Assembly: GCA_905477785.1 (NCBI GenBank)
Contig: CAJQGR010000069.1
Location: 1-49,319 of the forward strand
From: an uncultured Hellea sp.
GTDB taxonomy: Bacteria > Pseudomonadota > Alphaproteobacteria > Caulobacterales > Maricaulaceae
Length of the DNA: 49,319 nt
Direction of reading: 5' to 3'
Part shown: positions 33,602 through 43,109 of the stretch, piece after piece
Layout: each line of letters begins with the position of its first letter
Position numbering within the stretch: the stretch's first letter is position 1
Made by a program: the position numbers and the translations under genes
The notes under the pieces: generated by a model
Told to the model about the DNA's origin: nothing
What the model saw: the letters and a program-made list of their open reading frames with translations, nothing else
Databases searched by the model: none

Positions 33602-34767
33602 TGCAGATAATGACTTATTCAAAAAATATTATAGATAACATATTCGGCGGAATTCGCCCGACCTCAAGAGCTTTAGGTAAAGCTGCGACAACAATACAAG
33701 GCTGGTATGATAGTGGAACTATTCCACAAAAACACTGGGCTGATATAATAAATGCAGCGAAATCTTTTGACCATACTTTAAACTCAGAAGACTTCTTCCC
33801 AAAGCAACTTTCGAGACTGGAGTCATTTGGCTATCCTTTTAATAAACTCCATTGTCTTTCCATTGATGATTTTAACAGACCCGACATTGAAACACTGTTA
33901 TCGCTAGGCGCACATTATCTTGATCTCAATATCCAAAAAAATCCAAATAACAGAGTATTAAAGGGTAAAACATTAATTAATCTATTTTTTGAAAATTCCA
34001 CAAGGACAGAAAAAAGTTTTGAATTGGCAGGCAAACGACTTGGGGCGGATGTAATCTCAATGCAGATCGCTAATAGTTCTGTTAACAAAGGGGAAACCCT
34101 AATGGACACCGCAGTAACGCTAAATGCAATGAATCCAGATATTATTATAGTTAGACATAGCGCATCAGGAGCCCCTGCATTACTATCGCAAAAAGTTAGT
34201 TGTTCAGTCATTAATGCTGGTGATGGAATTCACGAACATCCTACACAAGCACTCCTGGATGCACTAACAATAAAATCTGCGTTTAAAAAAATTTCTGGGT
34301 TAAGAGTAGCAATTTGCGGTGACATACTCCACTCACGGGTGGCGAGGTCAAATGTAAAATTACTTAACATGCTTGGTGCAGAAGTACGCTTAATTGGTCC
34401 TAAAACCTTATTGCCCTCTGAAGCTGAAACTTGGGGGGTAAATATTTTTAATAATATGAAGGATGGACTAGAAGACTGTGATATAATTATGATGCTGCGC
34501 CTTCAAATAGAGCGAATGTCTGATGCATTAATACCTTCTAAGCGTGAGTACTTTCATTTCTACGGATTAGATAAAGAAAAAATTGCGTATACAAAAAGGC
34601 GAACATTAGTAATGCATCCGGGCCCTATGAACCGAGGAGTAGAAATTAGCTCTGAAATAGCAGATGATGAAAAAATTAGCTTGATAAAAAAGCAAGTTGA
34701 GACTGGGGTCGCCATGCGAATGGGAATATTACACGCTCTGTCTAATTCTCAGGACAGCATAAAATGA
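33601..34767 (+). CDS. pyrB: Aspartate carbamoyltransferase fused to an N-terminal Cro/CI-like HTH domain
   Basis: Catalytic subunit of ATCase (carbamoyl phosphate + aspartate, second step of pyrimidine synthesis), 388 residues instead of the usual ~310. Residues about 8-65 are a helix-turn-helix of the type found as small stand-alone alphaproteobacterial proteins ([25 protein letters not shown]). A linker (66-83) leads to the ATCase domain (84-388) with STRT (133-136) in the carbamoyl-phosphate site, K162 in NKGET and the HPTQALLD motif. The frame is continuous and has no ATG, GTG or TTG between HTH and enzyme, so the fusion must be translated as one chain. No clear ribosome-binding site is seen; starts are 33601 or 33610. 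pyrC overlaps its stop. Confidence 0.9.
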   Translation: MQIMTYSKNIIDNIFGGIRPTSRALGKAATTIQGWYDSGTIPQKHWADIINAAKSFDHTLNSEDFFPKQLSRLESFGYPFNKLHCLSIDDFNRPDIETLLSLGAHYLDLNIQKNPNNRVLKGKTLINLFFENSTRTEKSFELAGKRLGADVISMQIANSSVNKGETLMDTAVTLNAMNPDIIIVRHSASGAPALLSQKVSCSVINAGDGIHEHPTQALLDALTIKSAFKKISGLRVAICGDILHSRVARSNVKLLNMLGAEVRLIGPKTLLPSEAETWGVNIFNNMKDGLEDCDIIMMLRLQIERMSDALIPSKREYFHFYGLDKEKIAYTKRRTLVMHPGPMNRGVEISSEIADDEKISLIKKQVETGVAMRMGILHALSNSQDSIK

Positions 34768-36038
34768 ATATCACTACCATAATTAATGCAAGAATTATTA
34801 ACCCAGAAGATGGTTATGACAAACTTGGTTCTATTCTCATTGAGTCAGGCTTAATATCAGATTTTGGACCTGATGTGCAAGCCAAAGGACAGATAATTGA
34901 TGCTAATGGCCTTATATGTTCACCAGGTCTTATTGATATGCGAGTAAATACTGGAGAGCCGGGTAAAGAAAACCGTGAAACTATATCAACAGCTGCCAAA
35001 GCGGCGGCAGCAGGTGGTATTACCTCAATTGTTTTAATGCCTGAAACCAATCCTGCAATTGACGATATTTCATTAGTTGATTTTATAAATCGTAAATCAG
35101 AAAATGCACCTATTAACATCTATGCGGCTGGAGCCCTTACCAAAAGTTTAGATGGGAGCACTTTAACAGAGATTGGGTTAATGTCAGAAGCTGGCGCAGT
35201 AATGTTTTCAAATGGAGCATTACCAATTAAAAGCGCTCAAACAATGAGAAGACTATTGTCTTACTCTAGTAATTTTGATTGTTTAATATCTAATCGACCT
35301 ATCGAGAGTTCATTAAGTATTAACACAGCTGCTCATGAAAGTGATTTCTCACTACGCTTAGGACTTCCATCATCTCCTTCAGTTTCTGAGCGCATTATAG
35401 TAGAGCGCGATATAGCCCTTGCAGAGCTCACAGGTGGGAAATTATTGATAGATTTAATTTCAGCTTCAGAGTCATTAATTGCAATTAAACAAGCTAAACT
35501 CAAATATTCTAATATTTCATGTTCAGTTAGTATTAATCATTTAAGTTTAAATGAAAAAGATATTGGTGACTATCGAACATTCGCTAAATTAGACCCACCA
35601 TTAAGAGAGGAGTCCGACCGACTAGATTTACTAAATGGTATTAATGATGGAACCATAGACGTAATAGTTTCATCTCACGATCCTCGTCCAGCAGGAGAAA
35701 AACGTTTACCTTACTCCCAAGCAGCTTCAGGTGCCATAGGGCTTGAAACACTTCTAGCAGCAGGTCTGTCATTAGTTGCAGACAAACAACTAAACTTGAT
35801 GAATTTTCTTGCAACTTTAACTTGCAATCCTGCTTCCCTCTTAGGCCTAAAAAGTGGAAGAATAAAAAAGTCAGCACCTGCAGATCTTATAATATTTGAT
35901 CCTAATGCCCCTTGGGTATGTAAAGGTAAGAGTTTACTATCGAAATCAAAAAACACACCTTTCGATGGAAGGTTAATGACTGGAAGAAATATAAAAACCA
36001 TATGCAAAGGAAAGCTTGTATTTGACTCAAGTAATTAA
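34764..36038 (+). CDS. pyrC: Dihydroorotase-like protein PyrC', metal-site histidines missing
   Basis: A 424-residue amidohydrolase-fold protein of the multifunctional-complex dihydroorotase type. The usual PGLIDMHVH zinc motif reads [14 protein letters not shown], so both HxH ligands are replaced (R and N), and the later histidine-bearing region reads [11 protein letters not shown]. It is therefore probably inactive as a dihydroorotase. Such pseudo-dihydroorotases encoded next to pyrB are known in other bacteria to be needed for assembly of active ATCase; the same role here is inference. ATG overlaps the pyrB stop as ATGA, so production is coupled. A separate active PyrC should be encoded elsewhere. 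Confidence 0.88.
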   Translation: MNITTIINARIINPEDGYDKLGSILIESGLISDFGPDVQAKGQIIDANGLICSPGLIDMRVNTGEPGKENRETISTAAKAAAAGGITSIVLMPETNPAIDDISLVDFINRKSENAPINIYAAGALTKSLDGSTLTEIGLMSEAGAVMFSNGALPIKSAQTMRRLLSYSSNFDCLISNRPIESSLSINTAAHESDFSLRLGLPSSPSVSERIIVERDIALAELTGGKLLIDLISASESLIAIKQAKLKYSNISCSVSINHLSLNEKDIGDYRTFAKLDPPLREESDRLDLLNGINDGTIDVIVSSHDPRPAGEKRLPYSQAASGAIGLETLLAAGLSLVADKQLNLMNFLATLTCNPASLLGLKSGRIKKSAPADLIIFDPNAPWVCKGKSLLSKSKNTPFDGRLMTGRNIKTICKGKLVFDSSN

Positions 36039-36056
36039 GAAATATACGAGCATAAA

Positions 36057-36635
36057 ATGCAAATTCTTATTACTATTTTAGTAGGCTACTTATTAGGATC
36101 AATCCCATTTGGCTTCATTATAGTTCACCTCAATGGAAAAGGTGATATACGTAAAATTGGGTCTGGAAATATAGGTGCAACTAACGTTCTAAGGACTGGC
36201 TATAAAAGTATTGCAATACTGACTTTATTTTTAGATGGATCTAAAGCTGCAATAGCTTTTTTAATTTTTGATTATTTCTATGGTGGAAGTTTTGGATTAA
36301 TAGCTGGTGGATCAGCATTAATTGGACATTGCTACCCAGTATGGCTAAAATTTAAAGGCGGAAAAGGTGTAGCTACTTTTTTTGGTTTCCTTCTAGCATC
36401 ATGCTGGATAATTGGAATATTAATGGCATTAGTTTGGCTAATAGTTGCCTTAATATCAAGAATATCTTCTCTTTCTGCTATTATAGCAGCAATTTTAACA
36501 CCACTGACCGCATTGTTTTTTAATAACTCTAATCTCGCAATAGTATCTGGAATTTTAACTATTGTTATTATTATCCGACACATAGAGAACATTATTCGTA
36601 TCGCTAATGGAACAGAAAGTAGGTTTGGAAAGTAA
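36057..36635 (+). CDS. plsY: Acyl-phosphate:glycerol-3-phosphate acyltransferase
   Basis: Integral membrane enzyme making lysophosphatidic acid, the first step of phospholipid synthesis. The 192-residue protein has about five membrane helices and the three PlsY motifs: GSIPFG near the N-terminus, IGSGNIGATNVLR (about 36-48) and KFKGGKGVATFFG (about 98-110). It lies 18 bp after pyrC on the same strand. In related genomes dprA usually follows; here the next gene is topA after 170 bp. Confidence 0.94.
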   Translation: MQILITILVGYLLGSIPFGFIIVHLNGKGDIRKIGSGNIGATNVLRTGYKSIAILTLFLDGSKAAIAFLIFDYFYGGSFGLIAGGSALIGHCYPVWLKFKGGKGVATFFGFLLASCWIIGILMALVWLIVALISRISSLSAIIAAILTPLTALFFNNSNLAIVSGILTIVIIIRHIENIIRIANGTESRFGK

Positions 36636-36805
36636 GAAATCACAAAATTTGATTGCAACGAATTCGCATAAATTCAACAAACACTAAATTAAAACAATTA
36701 ATTGAAATGGTTGACAATTTTAAAGTCATCGCCCAAACGCACAAATAAATGTATATTAAAGTACGTCCTAAAAATAATACACTACACAAATAAGAGGTCA
36801 CACTC
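36636..36805 (+). other. 170-bp gap where dprA is usually found
   Basis: Non-coding, A/T-rich stretch between plsY and topA. TTGACA at 36711-36716 may be part of a topA promoter, though no good -10 follows at 17 nt; AGAGG at about 36791-36797 is the topA ribosome-binding site. No remnant of dprA is visible in any frame. Confidence 0.5.
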
Positions 36806-39355
36806 ATGAATCTTGTCATTGTTGAGTCGCCCGCAAAAGCTAAAACTATAGAAAAATACTTAGGTAAAAATTATGAAGTTCTAGCAAGTTTTGGGCATAT
36901 ACGTGATCTGCCTAGTAAGAATGGATCGGTAGACCCTAACAATGAATTTAAAATGTCTTGGTCAATTGATACCCAGTCAAAAAAACGGGTAAAAGATATA
37001 GAAATTTCCCTCAAAAAGGCGAACAAACTTATACTAGCTACTGACCCAGACAGAGAGGGAGAGGCAATTTCATGGCATTTACTAGATGTTTTATCCGGTA
37101 AAAAAAATCTGCTCAAAGGCAAAACGATTGAGCGTGTTGTTTTTAATGCAATAACAAAAAAATCAGTTATTGAAGCTATTGCTAAACCACGGCAACTCGA
37201 TATGGAACTTGTTGAAGCTTATCTAGCAAGAAGAGCTCTTGATTATCTTGTTGGGTTCACATTATCACCAATACTATGGCGGAAGCTACCAGGCGCCAGA
37301 TCTGCAGGAAGAGTTCAATCCGTTGCTCTTCGTTTAATTTGTGAACGGGAAACCGAAATCGAAAAATTTGATCCAAAAGAGTATTGGTCTATTAATGCAA
37401 TAATAGAAAACTCAAAAGGAAACAATTTTCCAGCTAGACTTGTAGCTCTAGATGAAAAAAAATTAGAAAAATTTTCTTTAGTAAACAAAGAACAAGCCTT
37501 AAAAGCCAAAGATGCCTTGGCTTCTTCGAAACTAAGTGTTACTTCAATTGAAAGTAAACCTATAGCACGTAATCCTCAAGCTCCATTCATGACATCAACG
37601 CTTCAACAAGAAGCATCACGTAAATTAGGATTTTCTGCAACTCAAACAATGCGAACCGCTCAAATGTTGTATGAAGGTGTCGATATAGGCGGAGAAACGA
37701 CTGGCCTAATAACTTATATGCGTACAGATGGAATATCGATGATTGGTGAAGCAATAAGCGATTGTAGAGCTAGTATAGAAGAAAATTTTGGAGAAAAATA
37801 TCTACCTGGTCAACATAGAGTTTATAAAACAAAAGCAAAAAATGCTCAAGAAGCTCACGAAGCTATACGCCCAACAAGTTTTTCAAGGACCCCCGAAAGC
37901 TTATCGCTTTCAGGGGATATGAAAAAACTATATGAGTTAATTTGGAAGCGCACCATGGCATCACAAATGTCGGCAGCAAAACTTGAGCGCACTACTATCC
38001 AAATGGAAGACAAAAAAAATTCTGTGGCATTAAGGTCAACAGGTCAAATAGTTAAATTTGATGGCTTTTTGAGACTTTATGAAGAAACAAAGCCGATGAC
38101 CGCAGAAGAAACAGATAGTCAGTCAAATACTCTTTTACCTCCATTAGCAATAAATGATGAAGTAAAGGCTATTGATGTAAAAGCTGATCAGCATTTTACC
38201 CAGCCGCCTCCTCGATACTCAGAAGCGAGTATTGTGAAGAAAATGGAAGAATTAGGAATTGGTAGGCCATCAACCTATGCCTCCATTCTAAAAGTACTTC
38301 AAGATCGGGGATATGTCAGCCTAGATAATAGGCGTTTTACTCCAGTAGATAAAGGACGATTACTTTCAGCTTTTCTTGAAAACTTTTTTGGAAAATATGT
38401 TCAATATGACTATACTGCTAAATTAGAAGAAAATCTTGATAAAGTATCTGCGGGAAATTTAAACTGGAAGATTTTACTAAGAGAATTTTGGAATGAATTC
38501 TCTAGTTCAGTTGATGAAACTAAAGACCTTAGGGTAACCAATGTATTAGATGCTTTAAATGATGCACTTCGTTCATCAGTATTTCCTAATAGGGAAGATG
38601 GAGTAGACCCACGAAAATGTAATTCATGTGAAGATGGCAAACTCAGTCTCAAACTAGGAAAATTTGGAGCATTTGTCGGGTGCTCGAACTACCCTGAATG
38701 TAAATTCACAAGACCTTTCGGCGGCGAGGATATAAGGATTCCAACCGAAGACAAACTTTTGGGGCAACATCCAGATAATGGTGCTGATATTGTTTTAAAA
38801 TCTGGTCGTTATGGACCTTATGTTGAAATGGAAACTGATAAAAAACCTAAACGTACAAGTTTACCTAAAAGTTGGCCCTACGATTTGATGGATTTAGATA
38901 AAGGTTTGCGCTTAATTAACTTACCAAGAAAAATCGGAGAACACCCAGAAGATGGAAACCAGATTATTTCAGCTTTAGGGAGATTTGGACCCTATATTAA
39001 GCACAATAAAACCTACGTTAGTTTAAAAGATCCAGAAGATATGTTTAATTTAGGAATGAACAGAGCAGTTGAATTAATTGCTGACAAAATTGCCAATCCA
39101 GGTCGAAGAGCTAACAGTGCAACTGTATTAAAAGACCTAGGTAAGCACCCCGAAAGTAATAAAGCAATTACAATTATGTCTGGACGCTATGGACCATATA
39201 TCAAATATGAAAAAATAAATGCAACCTTACCAAAAAACAAAAATCCAGAAGACATAACTTTAGAAACAGCTTTGGAATATATAAATGCTAAAATTTCGAA
39301 AAGTCCAAAAAAAAAACCAGCTACAAAAAAGAAAAAAAGCAACCAAAAAAAATAA
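36806..39355 (+). CDS. topA: DNA topoisomerase I
   Basis: Type IA enzyme that relaxes negative supercoils. The 849-residue protein begins with the toprim domain (MNLVIVESPAKAKTIEKYLG, acidic DPDREGE at about 80-86), then the cleavage domain with the catalytic tyrosine Y304 in TYMRTDG. At the C-terminus there is one four-cysteine zinc finger (CNSCEDGK through CSNYPEC) and three repeat units each holding a GPYV/GPYI motif, then a Lys-rich tail. This layout is typical of alphaproteobacteria. It is followed by rnr 36 bp later. Confidence 0.97.
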   Translation: MNLVIVESPAKAKTIEKYLGKNYEVLASFGHIRDLPSKNGSVDPNNEFKMSWSIDTQSKKRVKDIEISLKKANKLILATDPDREGEAISWHLLDVLSGKKNLLKGKTIERVVFNAITKKSVIEAIAKPRQLDMELVEAYLARRALDYLVGFTLSPILWRKLPGARSAGRVQSVALRLICERETEIEKFDPKEYWSINAIIENSKGNNFPARLVALDEKKLEKFSLVNKEQALKAKDALASSKLSVTSIESKPIARNPQAPFMTSTLQQEASRKLGFSATQTMRTAQMLYEGVDIGGETTGLITYMRTDGISMIGEAISDCRASIEENFGEKYLPGQHRVYKTKAKNAQEAHEAIRPTSFSRTPESLSLSGDMKKLYELIWKRTMASQMSAAKLERTTIQMEDKKNSVALRSTGQIVKFDGFLRLYEETKPMTAEETDSQSNTLLPPLAINDEVKAIDVKADQHFTQPPPRYSEASIVKKMEELGIGRPSTYASILKVLQDRGYVSLDNRRFTPVDKGRLLSAFLENFFGKYVQYDYTAKLEENLDKVSAGNLNWKILLREFWNEFSSSVDETKDLRVTNVLDALNDALRSSVFPNREDGVDPRKCNSCEDGKLSLKLGKFGAFVGCSNYPECKFTRPFGGEDIRIPTEDKLLGQHPDNGADIVLKSGRYGPYVEMETDKKPKRTSLPKSWPYDLMDLDKGLRLINLPRKIGEHPEDGNQIISALGRFGPYIKHNKTYVSLKDPEDMFNLGMNRAVELIADKIANPGRRANSATVLKDLGKHPESNKAITIMSGRYGPYIKYEKINATLPKNKNPEDITLETALEYINAKISKSPKKKPATKKKKSNQKK

Positions 39356-39391
39356 GCATATCAAGAAAATGTTAACGGGATAAAATTTATT

Positions 39392-41602
39392 ATGGAGTTA
39401 AGCCGCGACAGCATCTTAAAAGCCGTCAGCGAACACCCTGACAGGTATGACAATAAAGCATTAGCAAGATTACTAAAAATTAAAGGTCCTGACAGGCGAC
39501 TCTTGAGGCAATTATTAAATGATATGGTAGAAAATGGTATTTTAGATAAATCTAAAAACAAAACATTTAAGAAAACAGCTGATTTATCAGGAGTAATGGT
39601 AATCCAAATTATAGAGATAGATGAGCATGGAGATATGCTTGGTAAACCTGAAATATGGGAAAAAAAACTACCTCCACCACAAATTATTATTAGGGAAAGC
39701 TCTTCTGGCATCAGGGCGAAATCATATAACAAAGCTACAGTCGGTGTTGGTTCACGCGCACTTTGCCGAATAAAAGAAATAGATGGCATCATAATTGGAC
39801 AAGTTATAAAACGTTTAGGCAATGGACCATCTAAGCAACTCGGCGTTTTAATGCAAAATGGTAGAGGTTGGATAATACAGCCCGTGAGTAAAAAATCTCG
39901 TCACGTTTACAAACCAATCAAGGTTCCTAGTAAAGCAAATTTAAATGACCTTGTATGGTTTCAATCGTCACGTAGAAATATTAAAGACACACGACTTGCA
40001 GAAATTATCGAATTTATTGGTTCTGCGCAAAAAGGGAATACTGCATCTTTAATTTCATTATATGAACATAATGTTCCAATGGGCTTCTCAGAGGATGTTA
40101 TAAGTCAAGCTAAAGCTCTTAGGTTGCCTGGAGTTTCAAAGAATCATATTGACTTAAGGCATTTAAATCTAATCACAATAGATCCAGATGATGCTAAAGA
40201 TTTTGATGATGCAATAACAGCAAAGCCAACAGAAAATGGAGGCTGGGATGTTTGGGTCGCCATTGCTGACGTAGCAGCTTACGTAACACCAGATAGTCCC
40301 TTGGACATAACAGCACGTTTAAAAGGAAATTCAGTTTACTTACCTGACACAGTTGAGCCTATGCTACCACATATACTTTCCTCTGACTTATGTTCTTTAA
40401 AACCCAATGAAGACAGGGCCTGCATAGCAGTTAATATTATATTCAATAAAAATGGAGTAAAAGTTTCCCACTGCTTTCACAGAGGGATCATGCGATCTAA
40501 TGCTCGCTTAACATATGCACAAGCCCAAGAACTTCATAAAAATAATTATATAGATCAGTCACCAATGGTTAATGAAGCCATACAAAATATCTTTGGGGCA
40601 TATACGTCCATTAAAAAAGCACGAGAAAACAGAGCCCCACTTAATATAGAATTACCCGAACGAAAGGTTCATATCGATGAAAAAGGTAACGTCTCAAACA
40701 TCACTATTAAAGAAAGATTTGATGCCCATAAATTAGTAGAAGAGTTTATGATACAGGCTAATGTTGCAGCAGCAGAGTCTTTAGCAGAAAAAAATATTGC
40801 TACTTTATCACGCCTTCACGAAGCGCCAAAAAATGAAAAACTAAAAGGCTTAGCAGATTATTTGTCAGTATTAGATTTAAAACTATCATTAGGGGAACGT
40901 ACAACTACACAAAAACTAAATAAATTATTGAAAAAAGCAGAAATAAAAGGTCTATCAGAAAGTGTAAGTATGGCAGTTCTCCGCAGCCAGAGCCAAGCAG
41001 TCTATGATGCAGAGCTAAAAGGGCACTTTGGACTAAATTTAACTCACTATACTCATTTTACCTCTCCTATTCGAAGATACTCAGATTTATTGGTTCACCG
41101 TGCACTTATAAATGCTTTTGATTTAGGTGAAGATGGGTCAACAAAAAGTGAAATATCTCGTTTAAAAGAAACTGCAGAACACATATCAAACACTGAAAGG
41201 CGAGCAATGGCTGCTGAACGTGACTCAAAGGATAGGTATATTGCAACATACTTAGAGAAGCAGGTTGGCGTAATATTTAATGCTCGTATAACTGGTGTCA
41301 CAAAATTTGGACTTTTCATTACATTAGATGAAACGGGAGCAGATGGATTAATACCTTGCAGGAGTCTTGGACGTGAATACTTTATACTTGATGAAAAAAG
41401 AAAGTCTCTAATAGGAAGTGACAGCGGTGACACTTATAAGTTTGGAAGACAAATAAAAGCAAAACTAATAGAAGCAACACCAGTAACTGGAGGTTTGGTT
41501 TTTGAAATGCATTCCAAACCTGATAAGGGATCAATACCTAAAGTTCATAATTTTCGTCGAGATAATTACCCAAAACGAAACCGCCGGAGAAACAAAAGGT
41601 GA
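39392..41602 (+). CDS. rnr: Ribonuclease R
   Basis: Processive 3'-5' exoribonuclease able to degrade structured RNA. The 736-residue protein has an N-terminal helix-turn-helix-like and cold-shock region, the RNB catalytic domain with TIDPDDAKDFDDAI (four metal-binding aspartates) and HYTHFTSPIRRYSDL, then an S1 domain (about 630-710) and a basic, Arg/Lys-rich tail. Length is normal for an alphaproteobacterial RNase R. The DUF983 gene that often follows it is absent: the stop overlaps the GTG start of the NUDIX gene by 4 bp. Confidence 0.96.
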   Translation: MELSRDSILKAVSEHPDRYDNKALARLLKIKGPDRRLLRQLLNDMVENGILDKSKNKTFKKTADLSGVMVIQIIEIDEHGDMLGKPEIWEKKLPPPQIIIRESSSGIRAKSYNKATVGVGSRALCRIKEIDGIIIGQVIKRLGNGPSKQLGVLMQNGRGWIIQPVSKKSRHVYKPIKVPSKANLNDLVWFQSSRRNIKDTRLAEIIEFIGSAQKGNTASLISLYEHNVPMGFSEDVISQAKALRLPGVSKNHIDLRHLNLITIDPDDAKDFDDAITAKPTENGGWDVWVAIADVAAYVTPDSPLDITARLKGNSVYLPDTVEPMLPHILSSDLCSLKPNEDRACIAVNIIFNKNGVKVSHCFHRGIMRSNARLTYAQAQELHKNNYIDQSPMVNEAIQNIFGAYTSIKKARENRAPLNIELPERKVHIDEKGNVSNITIKERFDAHKLVEEFMIQANVAAAESLAEKNIATLSRLHEAPKNEKLKGLADYLSVLDLKLSLGERTTTQKLNKLLKKAEIKGLSESVSMAVLRSQSQAVYDAELKGHFGLNLTHYTHFTSPIRRYSDLLVHRALINAFDLGEDGSTKSEISRLKETAEHISNTERRAMAAERDSKDRYIATYLEKQVGVIFNARITGVTKFGLFITLDETGADGLIPCRSLGREYFILDEKRKSLIGSDSGDTYKFGRQIKAKLIEATPVTGGLVFEMHSKPDKGSIPKVHNFRRDNYPKRNRRRNKR

Positions 41603-42342
41603 TAAAACATTTAAGTACATCTCTTGGGTCTTCAAAATTAACAAAATCAGAACTAAGTAAGCGTAAAATTTTAGATCGCGCACCTCGCCCTCGATTAGCA
41701 TCTACCATAGTATTAATTCATGGACCAAGAAATAATCCAAAAATACTTATGGGAAAAAGATCCATAAAACATGACTTTATGCCTAGTGTTTATGTATTTC
41801 CTGGAGGAAGGGTTGATAGATGTGATAGTTATGTAAAATATACAGGAGAGCTTTCAAAGCGTACAGAAATGATATTGGAAACAGCATTCACTGCTCGCAA
41901 AGCTAGAGCTTTAGTGTTAGCTTCAATACGAGAGACATATGAAGAAACTTCTTTAATGATTGGTAAAAATGAATCTAAAAATACAACTTCTAAATCCACT
42001 TGGAATGACTTTCAAAAAGCTGGTATTACGCCAAGCTTAGACGGTATTGAAGTATTTGGAAGAGCCATAACCCCTCCTCATAGACATAAAAGGTTTGATG
42101 CATGGTTTTTTATAAAAAATATCAAAACACAGAAAATTCCTGACATTTCTGATACGGCTGAATTACAAGACGTAGCCTGGTTTACCCTTGAGCAAATTTG
42201 GGAACTAAACCTCCAACGTGCTACCAAAATGATGTTAAAAGTTTTAGAGGAGTATTTAAATTATAAATCACCTCCACCTTATATATTTTTCTCACGTAAC
42301 GAAAGTGGTAAATTCATCACTGATACCTATCCAAAAGCGTAA
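41599..42342 (+). CDS. NUDIX-domain hydrolase (RNase R-adjacent type)
   Basis: A 247-residue NUDIX-fold protein. The box retains RETYEETSLMIG, but the usual glycine and glutamate part (GX5E) is separated by a long insertion, as in the family that follows rnr in alphaproteobacteria. FPGGRVD and ITPPHRHKRFDAWFF are other family marks. Substrate unknown. The start is GTG at 41599, inside the rnr stop (GTGA), so translation is likely coupled. Confidence is high for family, low for function. Confidence 0.85.
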   Translation: MIKHLSTSLGSSKLTKSELSKRKILDRAPRPRLASTIVLIHGPRNNPKILMGKRSIKHDFMPSVYVFPGGRVDRCDSYVKYTGELSKRTEMILETAFTARKARALVLASIRETYEETSLMIGKNESKNTTSKSTWNDFQKAGITPSLDGIEVFGRAITPPHRHKRFDAWFFIKNIKTQKIPDISDTAELQDVAWFTLEQIWELNLQRATKMMLKVLEEYLNYKSPPPYIFFSRNESGKFITDTYPKA

Positions 42343-42351
42343 ATTGGCGTG

Positions 42352-42380
42352 TTGACATAACGCATTAACTAAACTAATTG
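42352..42380 (+). promoter_or_regulatory. Possible rpmG promoter
   Basis: TTGACA at 42352-42357, a 17-nt spacer and TAATTG at 42375-42380, 32 bp before the rpmG start, just after the NUDIX gene ends. The -35 is perfect and the -10 is weak. Confidence 0.4.
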
Positions 42381-42411
42381 CGCATTCACAATAATAAGAG
42401 GTACTAGTTCA

Positions 42412-42579
42412 ATGGCGAAGCCAACCACAATCAAAATTCGTTTAAATAGTACAGCTGGTACTGGCTACTTTTACGTTACAAAAAAGAACTCTAGAACAAT
42501 GACAGAAAAAATGGTCAAAAAGAAATATGACCCAGTTGTTAGAAAACATGTAGACTTCAAAGAAGGTAAGATTAAATAA
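42412..42579 (+). CDS. rpmG: 50S ribosomal protein L33
   Basis: A 55-residue ribosomal protein, too short for many ORF screens. The translation reads [20 protein letters not shown] at the start and has the family marks [10 protein letters not shown] and [19 protein letters not shown] near the end. It lacks the CxxC zinc pairs, so it is the cysteine-free L33 form common in alphaproteobacteria. AAGAGG lies upstream of the ATG. Position after rnr-NUDIX and before divK is conserved in the class. Confidence 0.96.
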   Translation: MAKPTTIKIRLNSTAGTGYFYVTKKNSRTMTEKMVKKKYDPVVRKHVDFKEGKIK

Positions 42580-42600
42580 ATAATTTTTATGTTTTTTAAC

Positions 42601-42963
42601 TTATTTCACCAAACTTTTTATAGTATCTAAAAATATTGTTATCGATATGGGCTTAGATAGATAAGCTTCACACCCTCCTTCAAGTATTCTTTCTTTATCG
42701 CCCTTCATCGCAAAAGCAGTTATAGCTACTATTGGAATAGCTGCTAACTCTTCATCATCTTTGATCCATTTTGCAACTTCAAGGCCTGAAACTTCAGGTA
42801 ATTGTATATCCATTAATATTAAGTCGGGTAAAAATTTTCTAGCAATATCAATTGCTTTAAGTCCTTCACGTGTTTGTTGCGTTTCATACCCACTTGTCTC
42901 TAAAAGATCATTAAAGAGCTTCATATTTAATTCATTATCTTCAACTATGAGTATTTTTTTCAT
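42601..42963 (-). CDS. divK: Single-domain response regulator DivK
   Basis: A 120-residue receiver domain with no output domain, matching DivK, the cell-cycle regulator that carries phosphate between PleC/DivJ-type kinases in Caulobacter and relatives. The acidic pocket (E8, D9), phospho-acceptor D52 in LMDIQLP, T in ITAFAM and K in YLSKP are all present. ATG at 42963 is preferred to one at 42978, which would add five residues. It is on the minus strand, convergent with rpmG (21-bp gap) and divergent from dinB. pleD does not follow, unlike in Caulobacter. Confidence 0.9.
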   Translation of the reverse strand: MKKILIVEDNELNMKLFNDLLETSGYETQQTREGLKAIDIARKFLPDLILMDIQLPEVSGLEVAKWIKDDEELAAIPIVAITAFAMKGDKERILEGGCEAYLSKPISITIFLDTIKSLVK

Positions 42964-43109
42964 ATTTTCTTTTATCATAGTTTTAATTAATCAATTATTA
43001 TTAAAATTAAATCTTTATTTTTATAAATACTCAATTACGATCACATTAATAGCTAAACCAGTTCAGTTAAATAAAGAGAAAACTCTTAATAATAAAAAGT
43101 TTAGAAAAT

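Noticed and set aside
33601-33850. Separate small HTH gene followed by pyrB
   Set aside because: The frame is continuous with no stop and no internal ATG, GTG or TTG in the linker, so two separate genes are not supported.
39361-39822. 153-codon antisense frame opposite the rnr start
   Set aside because: Composition is that of a shadow of rnr; no motif, no ribosome-binding site, and rnr is unmistakable.
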